DNA of 51,627 bases from NCBI GenBank assembly GCA_938084745.1, contig CALKEZ010000017.1, positions 175,458 to 227,084 on the forward strand, read 5' to 3'. The position numbers and the translations under genes are program-made. The notes under the pieces are model-generated. The model did not search any database. It had not been told where the DNA came from and saw only the letters and a list, made by a program, of their open reading frames with translations. Of the stretch, positions 26,044 through 34,943 are shown one piece after another. Position 1 is the stretch's first letter. Every line of letters begins with the position of its first letter. This DNA comes from an uncultured Gammaproteobacteria bacterium. Lineage in GTDB: Bacteria; Pseudomonadota; Gammaproteobacteria; Eutrophobiales; Eutrophobiaceae.

Positions 26044-28326
26044 ATGCTCGCAAGGACGCTGGCGTTCGCTGCAGGTATTTACTGCCTGCTGCAATTTTCA
26101 TTTCTACCCACGTATTGGTTATTTGCCAGCTTGCCGTGTCTATATTTGCTGGCCAGAAAATTCGCTGTAATTAAAATCCTGTTGGTATTTGCACTTGGTT
26201 TTTGCTGGGCTCTTTTGCGTATTGGTAGCGATGTTACTAATGCGTTAAATCCCGAAATCGAGAACAGTACAGTTTTATTAACCGGCATAGTAAGCACATT
26301 ACCAGAGATCAATAACGATCATGTGCGGCTATTAATCAAGGTCAATGACATTGTAGATGATAAGCAGCGGCATATCCCAATAGACGGCAAGGTGCGCCTG
26401 AATTGGTATAAAACAAACATCATCCCGGCTCCGGGCGAAACATGGCAACTTAGAGTAAAGTTAAAGCGGCCATACAGTTTTATGAATCCGGGTGGATTTG
26501 ATTATGAAACATGGATGCTAAAACAAGGCATAAAAGCAACGGGCTATGTCAAACAAAGTAATCTTAATCGAAAACTGCATGACAGCGATGGTTATTTTAT
26601 AGAACGCTTACGCTATAAAATCTCGCAGAAAATCAAACAATCTATTGATAAGCCCTTGTTAGGTTTAGTCCTCGCGCTAAGCCTCGGTGATCGAAGTCAG
26701 CTAGTACCTGAACAGTGGCGAACATTAACGCAAACGGGCACAAATCATTTAATTGCTATTTCTGGCTTACATTTAGGCTTGATTGCCGGTTTTATCTATT
26801 TTTTAGCGCATCTATTTTGGCGCCATTTTTTTCACGCAACGCAGTACCTCCCGGCCCCCATAATGGCCTCAATAATGGCATTTGCTGGTGCAGCTTTCTA
26901 TGCTGCGTTAGCTGGCTTTGCGTTACCCACACAACGAGCATTAATCATGCTCGCCGTATTTTTAATCAGTCTGTTTTCAGCAAAAAAAATAGCCGGCATA
27001 AATGTCGTCTGCGTGGCGATGCTAATGATATTAATTCTACAACCGTTGGCTATCATTGCTGTTGATTTCTGGCTTTCTTTTTCAGCAGTGATGCTGATAT
27101 TGTATTTAACACGTAATCGAAAAAACAAGCAGGGCCATCTTCATCAATGGTTAAGATTACAATTATTTTTGAGCCTCGCGTTATGTCCATTACTGATTTT
27201 CTGGTTTAAACAATTCCCGCTTTACAGTGTGCTGGCAAATATAATTGCCATACCCTTAATCGGGTTTATGCTTGTGCCATTAGTGCTGATTGCGATGGCG
27301 CTGCTATTCACTTTTCCACTATTGGCAGAACACCTTTATGGGATAATTGATAAGCTCAATAGCCTGTTATGGGCGTATCTTGAAACGTTGTCACTACAAG
27401 CCCATGCAGTCATACCCGTGGCAGCATCGAACAGTGCTTACCTGTTATTGGCAATATGCGGTGCGCTTATATTGTTAATGCCAAGAGGTCTGCCGGGCAG
27501 GTGGATAGGTATACTCTATTTATTACCTTTATTGTTTCCTACTGTCCCACGTTTAAACCACGCTGAGTATACCTTCAGTTTATTAGATGTGGGACAAGGA
27601 TTAGCTGCTGTCATACAAACCAGTCAACATGTTCTGGTTTACGATACCGGCGCCCGGTTTTCTGAACGGTTTAATATAGGTGATGCCGTTATTAATCCAT
27701 ACCTTAAGGCCAAGGGTGTTAAGCGCATATCAACATTAATAGTTAGTCATGGTGACAATGATCACATTGGCGGGGCACATGCGCTGCTTGAAAATATTTC
27801 GATCGACCGGATTTTAACCAGCGTTCCCGACAAGTTTCCCTTGCCGATAACGCAGAAGTGTTTTGCTGGACAACGATGGGAATGGGACGGTGTCGAATTC
27901 GAAATCTTACATCCAGCTGCTGGCAGTAGTTTTACCGGTAATAATGCCTCATGCGTCGTCAAGGTATCATCAAAGCACGGTTCGGTGTTATTGACCGGTG
28001 ATATTGAACTACGGGCAGAAAATAAATTATTGAATACTGCCGGCGAACGTGCCAAATCAGATGTTATGGTGGTTCCACACCATGGCAGTAGAACCTCATC
28101 AAGCAAGGCATTTATTGCTTCAGTTGCACCAAAATATGCATTCGTTTCGGCGGGCTATAGAAATCGATTTGGATTTCCGAAACAGGATATAATGTCACGT
28201 TATGAAAACCATGGAATAGAATCACTGGTGAGCTACAACAGCGGCGAATTATTTGTAAAATTTGTCAAGACAGGCTTAATAATTGAACAATTTCGATCAA
28301 AAAGTCGACGTTTCTGGCATCATTGA
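26044..28326 (+). CDS. comEC: ComEC/Rec2 family DNA-uptake channel protein
   Basis: A 760-residue inner-membrane protein. The N-terminal part has early helices and an OB-like domain (about residues 80-170). The Competence domain (about 200-490) holds many membrane helices, with GTNHLIAISGLHLGLIAG as its signature. The metallo-beta-lactamase-like domain (about 510-745) has LLDVGQGLAAVI, VSHGDNDHIGGAHAL, LLTGDIE and VPHHGSRTSSS. It would pass single-stranded DNA into the cytoplasm during natural transformation. All domains are present, so the gene looks functional. Other competence genes are not in the window. Confidence 0.93.
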   Translation: MLARTLAFAAGIYCLLQFSFLPTYWLFASLPCLYLLARKFAVIKILLVFALGFCWALLRIGSDVTNALNPEIENSTVLLTGIVSTLPEINNDHVRLLIKVNDIVDDKQRHIPIDGKVRLNWYKTNIIPAPGETWQLRVKLKRPYSFMNPGGFDYETWMLKQGIKATGYVKQSNLNRKLHDSDGYFIERLRYKISQKIKQSIDKPLLGLVLALSLGDRSQLVPEQWRTLTQTGTNHLIAISGLHLGLIAGFIYFLAHLFWRHFFHATQYLPAPIMASIMAFAGAAFYAALAGFALPTQRALIMLAVFLISLFSAKKIAGINVVCVAMLMILILQPLAIIAVDFWLSFSAVMLILYLTRNRKNKQGHLHQWLRLQLFLSLALCPLLIFWFKQFPLYSVLANIIAIPLIGFMLVPLVLIAMALLFTFPLLAEHLYGIIDKLNSLLWAYLETLSLQAHAVIPVAASNSAYLLLAICGALILLMPRGLPGRWIGILYLLPLLFPTVPRLNHAEYTFSLLDVGQGLAAVIQTSQHVLVYDTGARFSERFNIGDAVINPYLKAKGVKRISTLIVSHGDNDHIGGAHALLENISIDRILTSVPDKFPLPITQKCFAGQRWEWDGVEFEILHPAAGSSFTGNNASCVVKVSSKHGSVLLTGDIELRAENKLLNTAGERAKSDVMVVPHHGSRTSSSKAFIASVAPKYAFVSAGYRNRFGFPKQDIMSRYENHGIESLVSYNSGELFVKFVKTGLIIEQFRSKSRRFWHH

Positions 28327-28369
28327 TATGATGTTTGTCAGGCAGCATTTTCTGCATTATTTAACAGTT

Positions 28370-28375
28370 TATAAT
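28370..28375 (+). promoter_or_regulatory. Candidate -10 box for exbB-exbD-lpxK-ycaR-kdsB
   Basis: A perfect TATAAT lies 22 bases before the GTG start of exbB, with the ribosome binding site GGAG (28385-28388) between. No good -35 box is seen (the best is T-rich sequence near 28348), so this is a partial match. Confidence 0.35.
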
Positions 28376-28397
28376 AAAAAAATTGGAGTGATATTAC

Positions 28398-29030
28398 GTG
28401 CTTGAATTAATCAAGGCCGGTGGTTTACTTATGTGGCCGATTATCTTGTGTTCTATTGTCGCGATGGCAATTATTGGCGAACGCTTTTGGTCATTAAGAG
28501 AAATTAAAATTGTACCAAAAAACCTGGTCGCCAAGGTCTGGCAATGGCAGAAAGTCGGCCATCTTGATTCAAAACGAATTCAGGATCTGCGCAACAGTTC
28601 GCCGCTGGGAATGGTGTTAGCGGCTGGCTTGGTTAACCGTAACCATTCGCGCGAGATCATGAAAGAAAGCATTGAAGAGACGGGGCGTCATGTTTCTCAT
28701 GATCTGGAACGATTTCTGAACACCTTAGGCACGATTGCCTCAATTACCCCATTATTGGGACTGTTAGGCACAGTTATCGGCATGATCAAGGTATTTACTG
28801 TCATTACTTCTATGGGTGTCGGTGATCCCAGCATTCTGTCAGAAGGTATTTCCGAGGCACTAATTACAACAGCCGCAGGCCTGTCTGTCGCGATACCCAG
28901 TTTGATGTTTCATCGTTATTTCCGCGGAAAGATTGACGGCTTGATCATTACAATGGAGCAAGAGGCACTAAAGATGGTTGAAGTTATGCACGGCATCCGT
29001 GAAAACGAGAATGAAACAGGACCAAAATAA
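28398..29030 (+). CDS. exbB: ExbB/TolQ-family proton channel protein
   Basis: A 210-residue MotA/TolQ/ExbB protein. It has an N-terminal helix (about residues 10-27), then two helices in the conserved block NTLGTIASITPLLGLLGTV and ALITTAAGLSVAIPSLMFH. With ExbD it forms a proton-driven motor energising an outer-membrane process. GTG 28398 is preceded by GGAG at 28385-28388. Placement upstream of exbD and lpxK is common in gammaproteobacteria, often with msbA as well, but msbA is absent here. Confidence 0.9.
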   Translation: MLELIKAGGLLMWPIILCSIVAMAIIGERFWSLREIKIVPKNLVAKVWQWQKVGHLDSKRIQDLRNSSPLGMVLAAGLVNRNHSREIMKESIEETGRHVSHDLERFLNTLGTIASITPLLGLLGTVIGMIKVFTVITSMGVGDPSILSEGISEALITTAAGLSVAIPSLMFHRYFRGKIDGLIITMEQEALKMVEVMHGIRENENETGPK

Positions 29031-29449
29031 TGAATTTTCGATCTAAAAATCGCGATGAAGTAAATCTGGATATAACGCCATTGATCGACGTCGTATTTTT
29101 ATTATTAATCTTTTTTATGGTGTCGACGACATTCGAACATAACTCTGAAATCAATATTACTTTGCCGAGCTCATCAAAAGAAGTGACGGAAGCCAAACCA
29201 GATGCGGTTAATGTTGGCCTGGATGCCCAGGGTAATGTCTATATTAATGATAAATCACTGGTCAACGCGCAGCTTGAAACGATTAAAGCAGCACTATCTG
29301 ATGCATTAGTCGGTTTAAATGAGCCACCGATCATTATCAGTGCAGATTCAAATGCAACGCATCAATCGGTTGTCAGAGTGATGGATGCCGCCCGTCAATT
29401 AGGTCTGGTCAAGATTACATTTGCCACACAAGAGCTAAAAGATGAGTGA
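29030..29449 (+). CDS. exbD: ExbD/TolR-family motor protein
   Basis: A 139-residue protein with one N-terminal helix. The sequence LDITPLIDVVFLLLIFFMVS carries the functional aspartate of the proton path. The periplasmic domain follows (about residues 45-137, with PPIIISADSNATHQSVVRVM). Its ATG overlaps the exbB stop by one base (TAATG). It partners ExbB. Whether the pair serves TonB or another role cannot be told, as no TonB gene is adjacent. Confidence 0.9.
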   Translation: MNFRSKNRDEVNLDITPLIDVVFLLLIFFMVSTTFEHNSEINITLPSSSKEVTEAKPDAVNVGLDAQGNVYINDKSLVNAQLETIKAALSDALVGLNEPPIIISADSNATHQSVVRVMDAARQLGLVKITFATQELKDE

Positions 29450-29505
29450 TATTTCGCTGCGGCTGTTGCGTCGTCTACTAATAGAATATTGATGGCGTCA
29501 TATTG

Positions 29506-30510
29506 ATGTTGTCAAAAGAATTCATTGAAAAAATCTGGTATTCCTCCCACCCGCTTGCCATAGCGTTATTGCCATTAAGCTGGATCTATAGCCTGATTAT
29601 TATGCTAAGGCGTCTTTGCTATCAATCTGGTCTGATAGCGGTCAATCAAATCGATGCGCCGGTGATTATTGTTGGCAATATTGCCGTTGGCGGCACCGGT
29701 AAAACACCACTCGTTATCTGGCTCGCCGAATATTTCAAAGGCAAGGGCTTCCGGCCGGGCATTATCAGTCGTGGTTACGGTGGAAAGTTTTCCGGTAAAA
29801 GCCAACAGGTACGGCCTGATAGTAACCCGACTTTAGTAGGCGATGAACCGGTTTTAATTTCCAAGCGGACAAATTGTCCAGTCGCTATTGCTGTACAAAG
29901 ACGCAAAGCAGCAGAAGAGCTCATTGAGCATTGCGGTTGTAACCTGATCCTTTGTGATGATGGTATGCAACATTATTCTCTCGGTAGAGACCTGGAAATC
30001 GCCGTGATAGACGGTCAACGACGATTTGGTAATGGTCATTGCTTGCCCGCAGGGCCATTGCGCGAACCGATAACACGATTAAAAACTGTCGACTTTGTGG
30101 TGAGTAAATATACTGCGGGTCGACACGAATACAAAATGGAATATACCTATGGTGATTTGGTGTGGTTAAAAGATCCCTCTCGGACAATGCCTGTTTCTGA
30201 GTTGAATGGCCAAAGTGTACACGCCATTTCAGGCATCGGTAATCCGAACCGATACTATTCATACTTGCGAAATAATAAATTGCATATTATTAATCATGAA
30301 TTTCCCGATCATCATCCTTTCACAAAAGAAGATGTCACATTTCATGATAGTCTGCCGGTCGTTATGACCGAAAAAGATGCGGTAAAATGCACTGATTATG
30401 CAACTGAACATCATTGGTATTTACCTATCACTGCAGTATTACCTGAATCATTTACTTATCGGCTTGAAGCCTTAATGAAGGACATAATTGATGGACAAAA
30501 AACTACTTGA
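29506..30510 (+). CDS. lpxK: LpxK, tetraacyldisaccharide 4'-kinase
   Basis: A 334-residue lipid A kinase that phosphorylates the 4' position of the disaccharide precursor to give lipid IVA. It has an N-terminal membrane-associated helix (about residues 16-36) and the P-loop [26 protein letters not shown] and [17 protein letters not shown] follow, both typical of LpxK. ATG 29506 is preceded by an in-frame TTG at 29503. The gene is 56 bases after exbD and overlaps ycaR by 20 bases. Confidence 0.94.
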   Translation: MLSKEFIEKIWYSSHPLAIALLPLSWIYSLIIMLRRLCYQSGLIAVNQIDAPVIIVGNIAVGGTGKTPLVIWLAEYFKGKGFRPGIISRGYGGKFSGKSQQVRPDSNPTLVGDEPVLISKRTNCPVAIAVQRRKAAEELIEHCGCNLILCDDGMQHYSLGRDLEIAVIDGQRRFGNGHCLPAGPLREPITRLKTVDFVVSKYTAGRHEYKMEYTYGDLVWLKDPSRTMPVSELNGQSVHAISGIGNPNRYYSYLRNNKLHIINHEFPDHHPFTKEDVTFHDSLPVVMTEKDAVKCTDYATEHHWYLPITAVLPESFTYRLEALMKDIIDGQKTT

Positions 30511-30679
30511 GATACTTGTTTGCCCGGTCACTAAAGGGCCGTTGCACTATGATAAAGAAAAACAGGAATTGATTTCAAAATCAGCACGCCTTGCTTACCC
30601 GATACGTGATGGTATTCCGGTAATGTTGGAAGATGAAGCCAGAGTCATCACTGATGAAGAATTGGAACAGCTAAAATAG
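30491..30679 (+). CDS. ycaR: YcaR/Trm112-family small protein (UPF0434)
   Basis: A 62-residue protein that matches the UPF0434/Trm112-like family: [19 protein letters not shown] at the start and [16 protein letters not shown] in the middle. The precise role is unknown. The gene is almost always found between lpxK and kdsB in this group of bacteria. It begins inside the 3' end of lpxK, and its stop overlaps the GTG start of kdsB by one base (TAGTG). Confidence 0.92.
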   Translation: MDKKLLEILVCPVTKGPLHYDKEKQELISKSARLAYPIRDGIPVMLEDEARVITDEELEQLK

Positions 30680-31425
30680 TGTCCGTGTCAAAGTCAGCGC
30701 CTTTTAGCATAATCATCCCGGCGCGCTATGCATCAACCCGCTTACCCGGTAAACCCTTACTGGATATTAAAGGCAAACCCTTGTTACAGCATGTGTTTGA
30801 TACCGCGACCAATAGCCAGGCAAAAAGTATCACCATAGCGACTGACGACGATAGAATTGCAAAATGCGCTGAATCATTTAGTGCAAAAGTGGTAATGACA
30901 TCGACCGACCATGAATCCGGCACAGACCGAATTGCAGAAGCAGTAACATTACTGGAGTTGGACGACGATGAGATTGTCGTCAACTTGCAGGGCGATGAAT
31001 ATGGGCTACCGGTAACATTAATAAATCAGGTAGCGGAATGTTTATACAATAATCCCGACAAGCAAATGGCGACGCTCTGTGAGCCCATTACCAATCTGGA
31101 TGATTATAACGATCCGAATACTGTCAAAGTCGTATTTGACCATGACAATACCGCAATATACTTCAGTCGTTCGCCAATCCCCATGCGGCGTTCCGGCGGC
31201 TTACCAGACCATGTTTATCGACATGTTGGCTTGTATGCCTACAGGGCAGGTTACCTGCAGGAATTCACCCGATTACCGGCCTGTGAACTGGAACAAACTG
31301 AAGCGCTGGAGCAGCTACGCGTCCTGTATAATGGTGGAAAAATCCATGTCAATATAGCAGTTGATAAAACAGGGATAGGCATTGATTGTATTGCTGATCT
31401 GGAATTAGCCAGATCGGAAAAATAA
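30679..31425 (+). CDS. kdsB: KdsB, CMP-Kdo synthetase
   Basis: A 248-residue cytidylyltransferase that activates Kdo as CMP-Kdo for lipid A glycosylation. The nucleotide-binding start is IIPARYASTRLPGKPLLDI, followed by DHESGTDRIAEA. The metal-binding Asp in QGDE (Asp106) and a second Asp in GIGID (Asp236) are kept. Two normally conserved spots differ: QGDEYGLP instead of the usual QGDEPxIP, and GIDCIADLE instead of GIDTPEDLE. The start is GTG 30679. The end lies seven bases from the convergent infA. Confidence 0.9.
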   Translation: MSVSKSAPFSIIIPARYASTRLPGKPLLDIKGKPLLQHVFDTATNSQAKSITIATDDDRIAKCAESFSAKVVMTSTDHESGTDRIAEAVTLLELDDDEIVVNLQGDEYGLPVTLINQVAECLYNNPDKQMATLCEPITNLDDYNDPNTVKVVFDHDNTAIYFSRSPIPMRRSGGLPDHVYRHVGLYAYRAGYLQEFTRLPACELEQTEALEQLRVLYNGGKIHVNIAVDKTGIGIDCIADLELARSEK

Positions 31426-31432
31426 GAAGGGA

Positions 31433-31651
31433 CTATCTTGCCCGGTAGGTAATACGGCCTTTGCTCAAATCATACGGAGTCATTTCTACGGTGACTTTAT
31501 CTCCAGTCAGAATGCGGATGTAATGTTTACGCATTTTTCCTGAAATATGTGCGGTTATGACATGCCCATTTTCCAACTCAACCCGGAACATGGTGTTAGG
31601 TAATGTCTCGACGACAGTGCCTTCCATTTCAATCTGATCTTCTTTTGCCAT
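31433..31651 (-). CDS. infA: Translation initiation factor IF-1
   Basis: A 72-residue S1/OB-fold protein with [20 protein letters not shown] and [19 protein letters not shown], nearly identical to the standard IF-1. It binds the ribosomal A site during initiation. ATG 31651 is the right start, with GAGG about ten bases upstream; the longer frame to 31687 reads leader sequence. It is last in the run of minus-strand genes with bpt and aat. Confidence 0.97.
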   Translation of the reverse strand: MAKEDQIEMEGTVVETLPNTMFRVELENGHVITAHISGKMRKHYIRILTGDKVTVEMTPYDLSKGRITYRAR

Positions 31652-31686
31652 ATGGCCCTCGTTTATTAAAAAGGGCGAATTCTGCA

Positions 31687-32439
31687 CTAATTTTGAGCTA
31701 CTGCAAAGTCATTAAACGATAAAGTGTTGAATTTCTTCCATTCTTCATCAATAAAACATTCAATTGGTTGGTATTCAATCTTATATTTCATTTTGTTACA
31801 GCGGGAAATCCAGTAACCTAAATAAAGCGACGAGTAACCTTCCAGTTTTGATTGTTCAATGAGGGTTAAAATAGCGAACTTTCCCAGACCGCGTTTATTA
31901 TAATCAGGATCAAAAAAAGTATAGATGGCGGAATAAGCATCTTCCAATGCATCAACAACTGAAACAGCGATCAATTTATCATCAAGCCAAAATTCATACA
32001 GATAGGTCTCTGACCATCGGGCCAATAAAAACTCGATATAATCATCTCTATCTGATTTATCCATGCCCCCGTTAGGGTGACGTTGAACCTGATATTTTGT
32101 ATAAAGTTGAAAATGTTCTTCTTTAAAAATGGCCTTGGTTTTATCTATTTTTACATCTTGATTCAGTTTCCAGCTTCTTTTTTGAGTGCGTCGCATTTTA
32201 AATTCATTGACCGGGATACGCACCGGAACGCATTCCGAGCAACCCATACAATGGGGTTTATATAAATGCTCGCCGCTGCGTCTAAAACCGTTTGCTACCA
32301 GTCTTGAATACAGTGCTTTGTCTTTTGGATAATAAGGATCAGCAAACACACTTGTTGCTTCACGATCATCCAGATAATTACAGGGGTGGGGTGACGTAAC
32401 AAAAAACCTGAGTTTTTGTGCTTGATTATCCATAGACAT
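31687..32439 (-). CDS. bpt: Bpt, aspartate/glutamate leucyltransferase (N-degron pathway)
   Basis: A 250-residue member of the ATE1-like Bpt family, which adds leucine to N-terminal Asp or Glu and marks the protein for ClpS/ClpAP. The N-terminal domain has [11 protein letters not shown] and [12 protein letters not shown], with the family's paired cysteines. The C-terminal GNAT-like domain includes [20 protein letters not shown] and [19 protein letters not shown] 32439 overlaps the aat stop by one base; ATG 32433 is an alternative. Confidence 0.93.
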   Translation of the reverse strand: MSMDNQAQKLRFFVTSPHPCNYLDDREATSVFADPYYPKDKALYSRLVANGFRRSGEHLYKPHCMGCSECVPVRIPVNEFKMRRTQKRSWKLNQDVKIDKTKAIFKEEHFQLYTKYQVQRHPNGGMDKSDRDDYIEFLLARWSETYLYEFWLDDKLIAVSVVDALEDAYSAIYTFFDPDYNKRGLGKFAILTLIEQSKLEGYSSLYLGYWISRCNKMKYKIEYQPIECFIDEEWKKFNTLSFNDFAVAQN

Positions 32440-33164
32440 TAAATATTAGGCTGCCAATTGTTGATTTTCTCATGGCTACAATAATTCTCAAGCATCTTGA
32501 TAAAGAGCCCTCGCTGGATTGGTTTAGCGCCCAAGGTTTGTAGATGTTGTGAATGTACCTGACAATCGATCACACGGAAATTCATTTTTGCAAGGTGTTG
32601 CGCTAAATGAACGAGCGCGACTTTTGATGCATTTGATTCTCGACTAAACATGGATTCTCCAAAAAACACCTTGCCCATGGCTACACCATATAATCCACCA
32701 ACAAGTTTATCATTCAGCCAACATTCTACTGAATGCGCATATCCCATCTCGAACAGGTTCAGGTAAGCAAGTTTTATGTCACTGGTTATCCAGGTATCTT
32801 TAATCCCTTTTCTGGCCGCAGCACAACCTTCAAGCACATCGGTAAATACAGTATTAAATGTCACCTTGAATTGATCTTTACGCAAAACTTTTGACAAACT
32901 TCGGGAAATTTTTAATTCATTAATCTCCAGAACACAGCGTGGATCAGGTGACCACCATAATATGGGTTGGCCTTCATTAAACCAGGGAAATATACCGTTC
33001 TGATAGGCATTCAACAATCGTTCTGCTGTAAGATCACCACCAATTGCCAACAAGCCATCAGGATCCCGCAGCGCTTGTTCTACATCGGGAAAATCCGTGG
33101 CAAAAACATTCTGATTAACCCAGTAGAGTTTATTTGAATTGTCCTGAATATTAGTTAAAGACAT
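32439..33164 (-). CDS. aat: Aat, leucyl/phenylalanyl-tRNA-protein transferase
   Basis: A 241-residue L/F transferase that adds Leu or Phe to proteins starting with Arg or Lys, the first step of the N-degron route. Diagnostic motifs are GLLAIGGDLTAERLLNAYQN, GIFPWFNEGQPILWWSPDPR and GGLYGVAMGKVFFGESMFS. The gene starts five bases after the stop of the FemAB-like gene and is followed directly by bpt. Length is normal. Confidence 0.95.
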   Translation of the reverse strand: MSLTNIQDNSNKLYWVNQNVFATDFPDVEQALRDPDGLLAIGGDLTAERLLNAYQNGIFPWFNEGQPILWWSPDPRCVLEINELKISRSLSKVLRKDQFKVTFNTVFTDVLEGCAAARKGIKDTWITSDIKLAYLNLFEMGYAHSVECWLNDKLVGGLYGVAMGKVFFGESMFSRESNASKVALVHLAQHLAKMNFRVIDCQVHSQHLQTLGAKPIQRGLFIKMLENYCSHEKINNWQPNI

Positions 33165-33169
33165 CAGTT

Positions 33170-34303
33170 TTAATTCAACTTAAAAGGTAAATGTGTTTCC
33201 AGCATATCAATTTGTTCTTGCACCATGATAGTTTCTCTCTCGAGATAGTTAGCAATAGCATTTCTAAAATCATCCTCTCTGATCCAGTGCGCAGAAGGCA
33301 TAGCAACCGGGCGAAAACCGCGCGCGAGTTTATGTTCTCCCTGAACGCCCGCGTCCAGTCGTTTTAACTGTTTTTCAATCGCATGCTCTATAGTTTGATA
33401 ATAGCATAATTCAAAATGCAAATAGGGCTCGTACTGGCTACAGCCCCAATGACGGCCGTAAAGCGTATGGCTATCGGACATGGCAAATGCGCCAGCAATA
33501 TATTCACCTTCTTTCATGGCCATTATGAGTAATGTTTGTTCAGGAAGTTCTTGGCCGAGGGATTTAAAAAACCCCAGAGTCAATCGCGGCTCGCCCCACT
33601 TACTATAGAAAGTGCGGCAATAAAACTCGTAGAAAATTTCCCATTGCCGGGGAGTGATTTGGTTCCCGTTTAATCGTTCAATTTCAATACCGGATTTTTG
33701 TATGCCTCGACGTTCTTTGAGAATTTGTTTTCGTTTTTTTGAGGTTAAAGAGTCAGTAAAATCCTGGAAATCCCGATAATCCTTGTTAAACCAATGATAC
33801 TGACAGGTGATACGTTGTAAGCCACCATGGTCTTTGCATAAAGCCATGTCATCCTCTTTTGGAAATAACATATGAAAGGAGGATAAATTATATTTATCCA
33901 TCAACGAAAATGAGGCGTCCAATAGGGTCTTCTTTATTACAGGAGCCTCATGTGTTTTATTGAATAATAGCCTTGAGCCGGCGACAGGTGTGAATGGAAT
34001 CGCTGAAACCAGCTTGGGGTAATAATTTCTTCCCGCTTGTTGATATGCTTCAGCCCAGGTCCAGTCAAAAACAAACTCGCCAAACGAATCTTGCTTGATA
34101 TACAAGGGGAGGAAACCAAGCAACTCGTCACCCTCTTCAATGGCGATATGGGACGGTTGCCAGTACTGGTTCTTTAAGCAATTAAACTTTTCCAGTCCGG
34201 CTAAAAAAGAATATGAAAGGAATGGGTTGTTCTCAAACTCCAATGTTTGCCATTGTGATGGTGAGATTGAAGCAAGGTCGTCGACGACACGCCAATCGGG
34301 CAT
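33170..34303 (-). CDS. DUF482/FemAB-like GNAT-fold protein
   Basis: A 377-residue member of the DUF482 (peptidogalycan biosynthesis/FemAB-like) family, recognised by ENNPFLSYSFLAGLE near the start and, in the C-terminal half, FYSKWGEPRL and the block around ARGFRPVAMPSAHWI. FemAB relatives use aminoacyl-tRNA to transfer amino acids, so being next to two aminoacyl-tRNA-protein transferases is suggestive. The enzyme activity of DUF482 proteins is not established. It is tightly packed with aat (five bases) and with the secreted protein upstream (14 bases). Confidence 0.87.
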   Translation of the reverse strand: MPDWRVVDDLASISPSQWQTLEFENNPFLSYSFLAGLEKFNCLKNQYWQPSHIAIEEGDELLGFLPLYIKQDSFGEFVFDWTWAEAYQQAGRNYYPKLVSAIPFTPVAGSRLLFNKTHEAPVIKKTLLDASFSLMDKYNLSSFHMLFPKEDDMALCKDHGGLQRITCQYHWFNKDYRDFQDFTDSLTSKKRKQILKERRGIQKSGIEIERLNGNQITPRQWEIFYEFYCRTFYSKWGEPRLTLGFFKSLGQELPEQTLLIMAMKEGEYIAGAFAMSDSHTLYGRHWGCSQYEPYLHFELCYYQTIEHAIEKQLKRLDAGVQGEHKLARGFRPVAMPSAHWIREDDFRNAIANYLERETIMVQEQIDMLETHLPFKLN

Positions 34304-34317
34304 GAGTTAAAGATGGC

Positions 34318-34869
34318 TCAAGGTGTGATGGTGGTATTGTTGCCGAGGACACTGAGTGTTGCTCTTTTTGAACCGGCCAATGAAAATTGAGTCTCCTGGT
34401 AACTGCCATTATCCAGCATAAAACGAAAGGTCACCGTTCTGCCATTCATCAATGCATTGAGTCGTTCCGATGTGACATTTTCATTAGCGACATAACCCAG
34501 CACAAATTCGCTCCAGGCCATCTGGGTCAAACAAGGCGCGTCATTAATTGAACGGTTATCCAGCATTCTGCTATCAATCTGGTAAGTCGGACAGGAACGC
34601 TTGGCAAAGCTATCCAACGCAGCATTCAGGCTAAATCGAGAGCGAATGGCGCCAACACTGTCCTTATAAATCTCAAGACTATAGCCATCTTCATTTTGAG
34701 AGTAGGCCACCTGTGTCTCAGTCTCGTTATTGACATCGGTATGGGTAATCACTTCCCATTCTGCTGCTGCTGAAAACGATGTTAGCAATAAAACCAGACC
34801 GAGCGCACAAGCTCTCGAGCCAGCCCGGAAGTATTTTATTACTGAATTTTCATAAAAATTAGTATGCAT
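34318..34869 (-). CDS. Secreted protein of unknown function
   Basis: A 183-residue protein with a signal peptide: a charged N-terminus, ALGLVLLLTSFSAAA, and probable cleavage before EWEV. The mature part has two cysteines (RSCPTYQ and APCLTQM) that could form a periplasmic disulfide, and is otherwise polar with beta-strand character. I do not recognise the family. ATG 34869 follows an in-frame GTG. It heads the minus-strand run ending in infA and is divergent from the HDAC-like gene. Confidence 0.7.
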   Translation of the reverse strand: MHTNFYENSVIKYFRAGSRACALGLVLLLTSFSAAAEWEVITHTDVNNETETQVAYSQNEDGYSLEIYKDSVGAIRSRFSLNAALDSFAKRSCPTYQIDSRMLDNRSINDAPCLTQMAWSEFVLGYVANENVTSERLNALMNGRTVTFRFMLDNGSYQETQFSLAGSKRATLSVLGNNTTITP

Positions 34870-34943
34870 CACATATCGAAAATCTTTAACATTAAGGCAC
34901 TATATACAGACTATGCCTTAAATTAACAATTTTTCTAGGAAAA

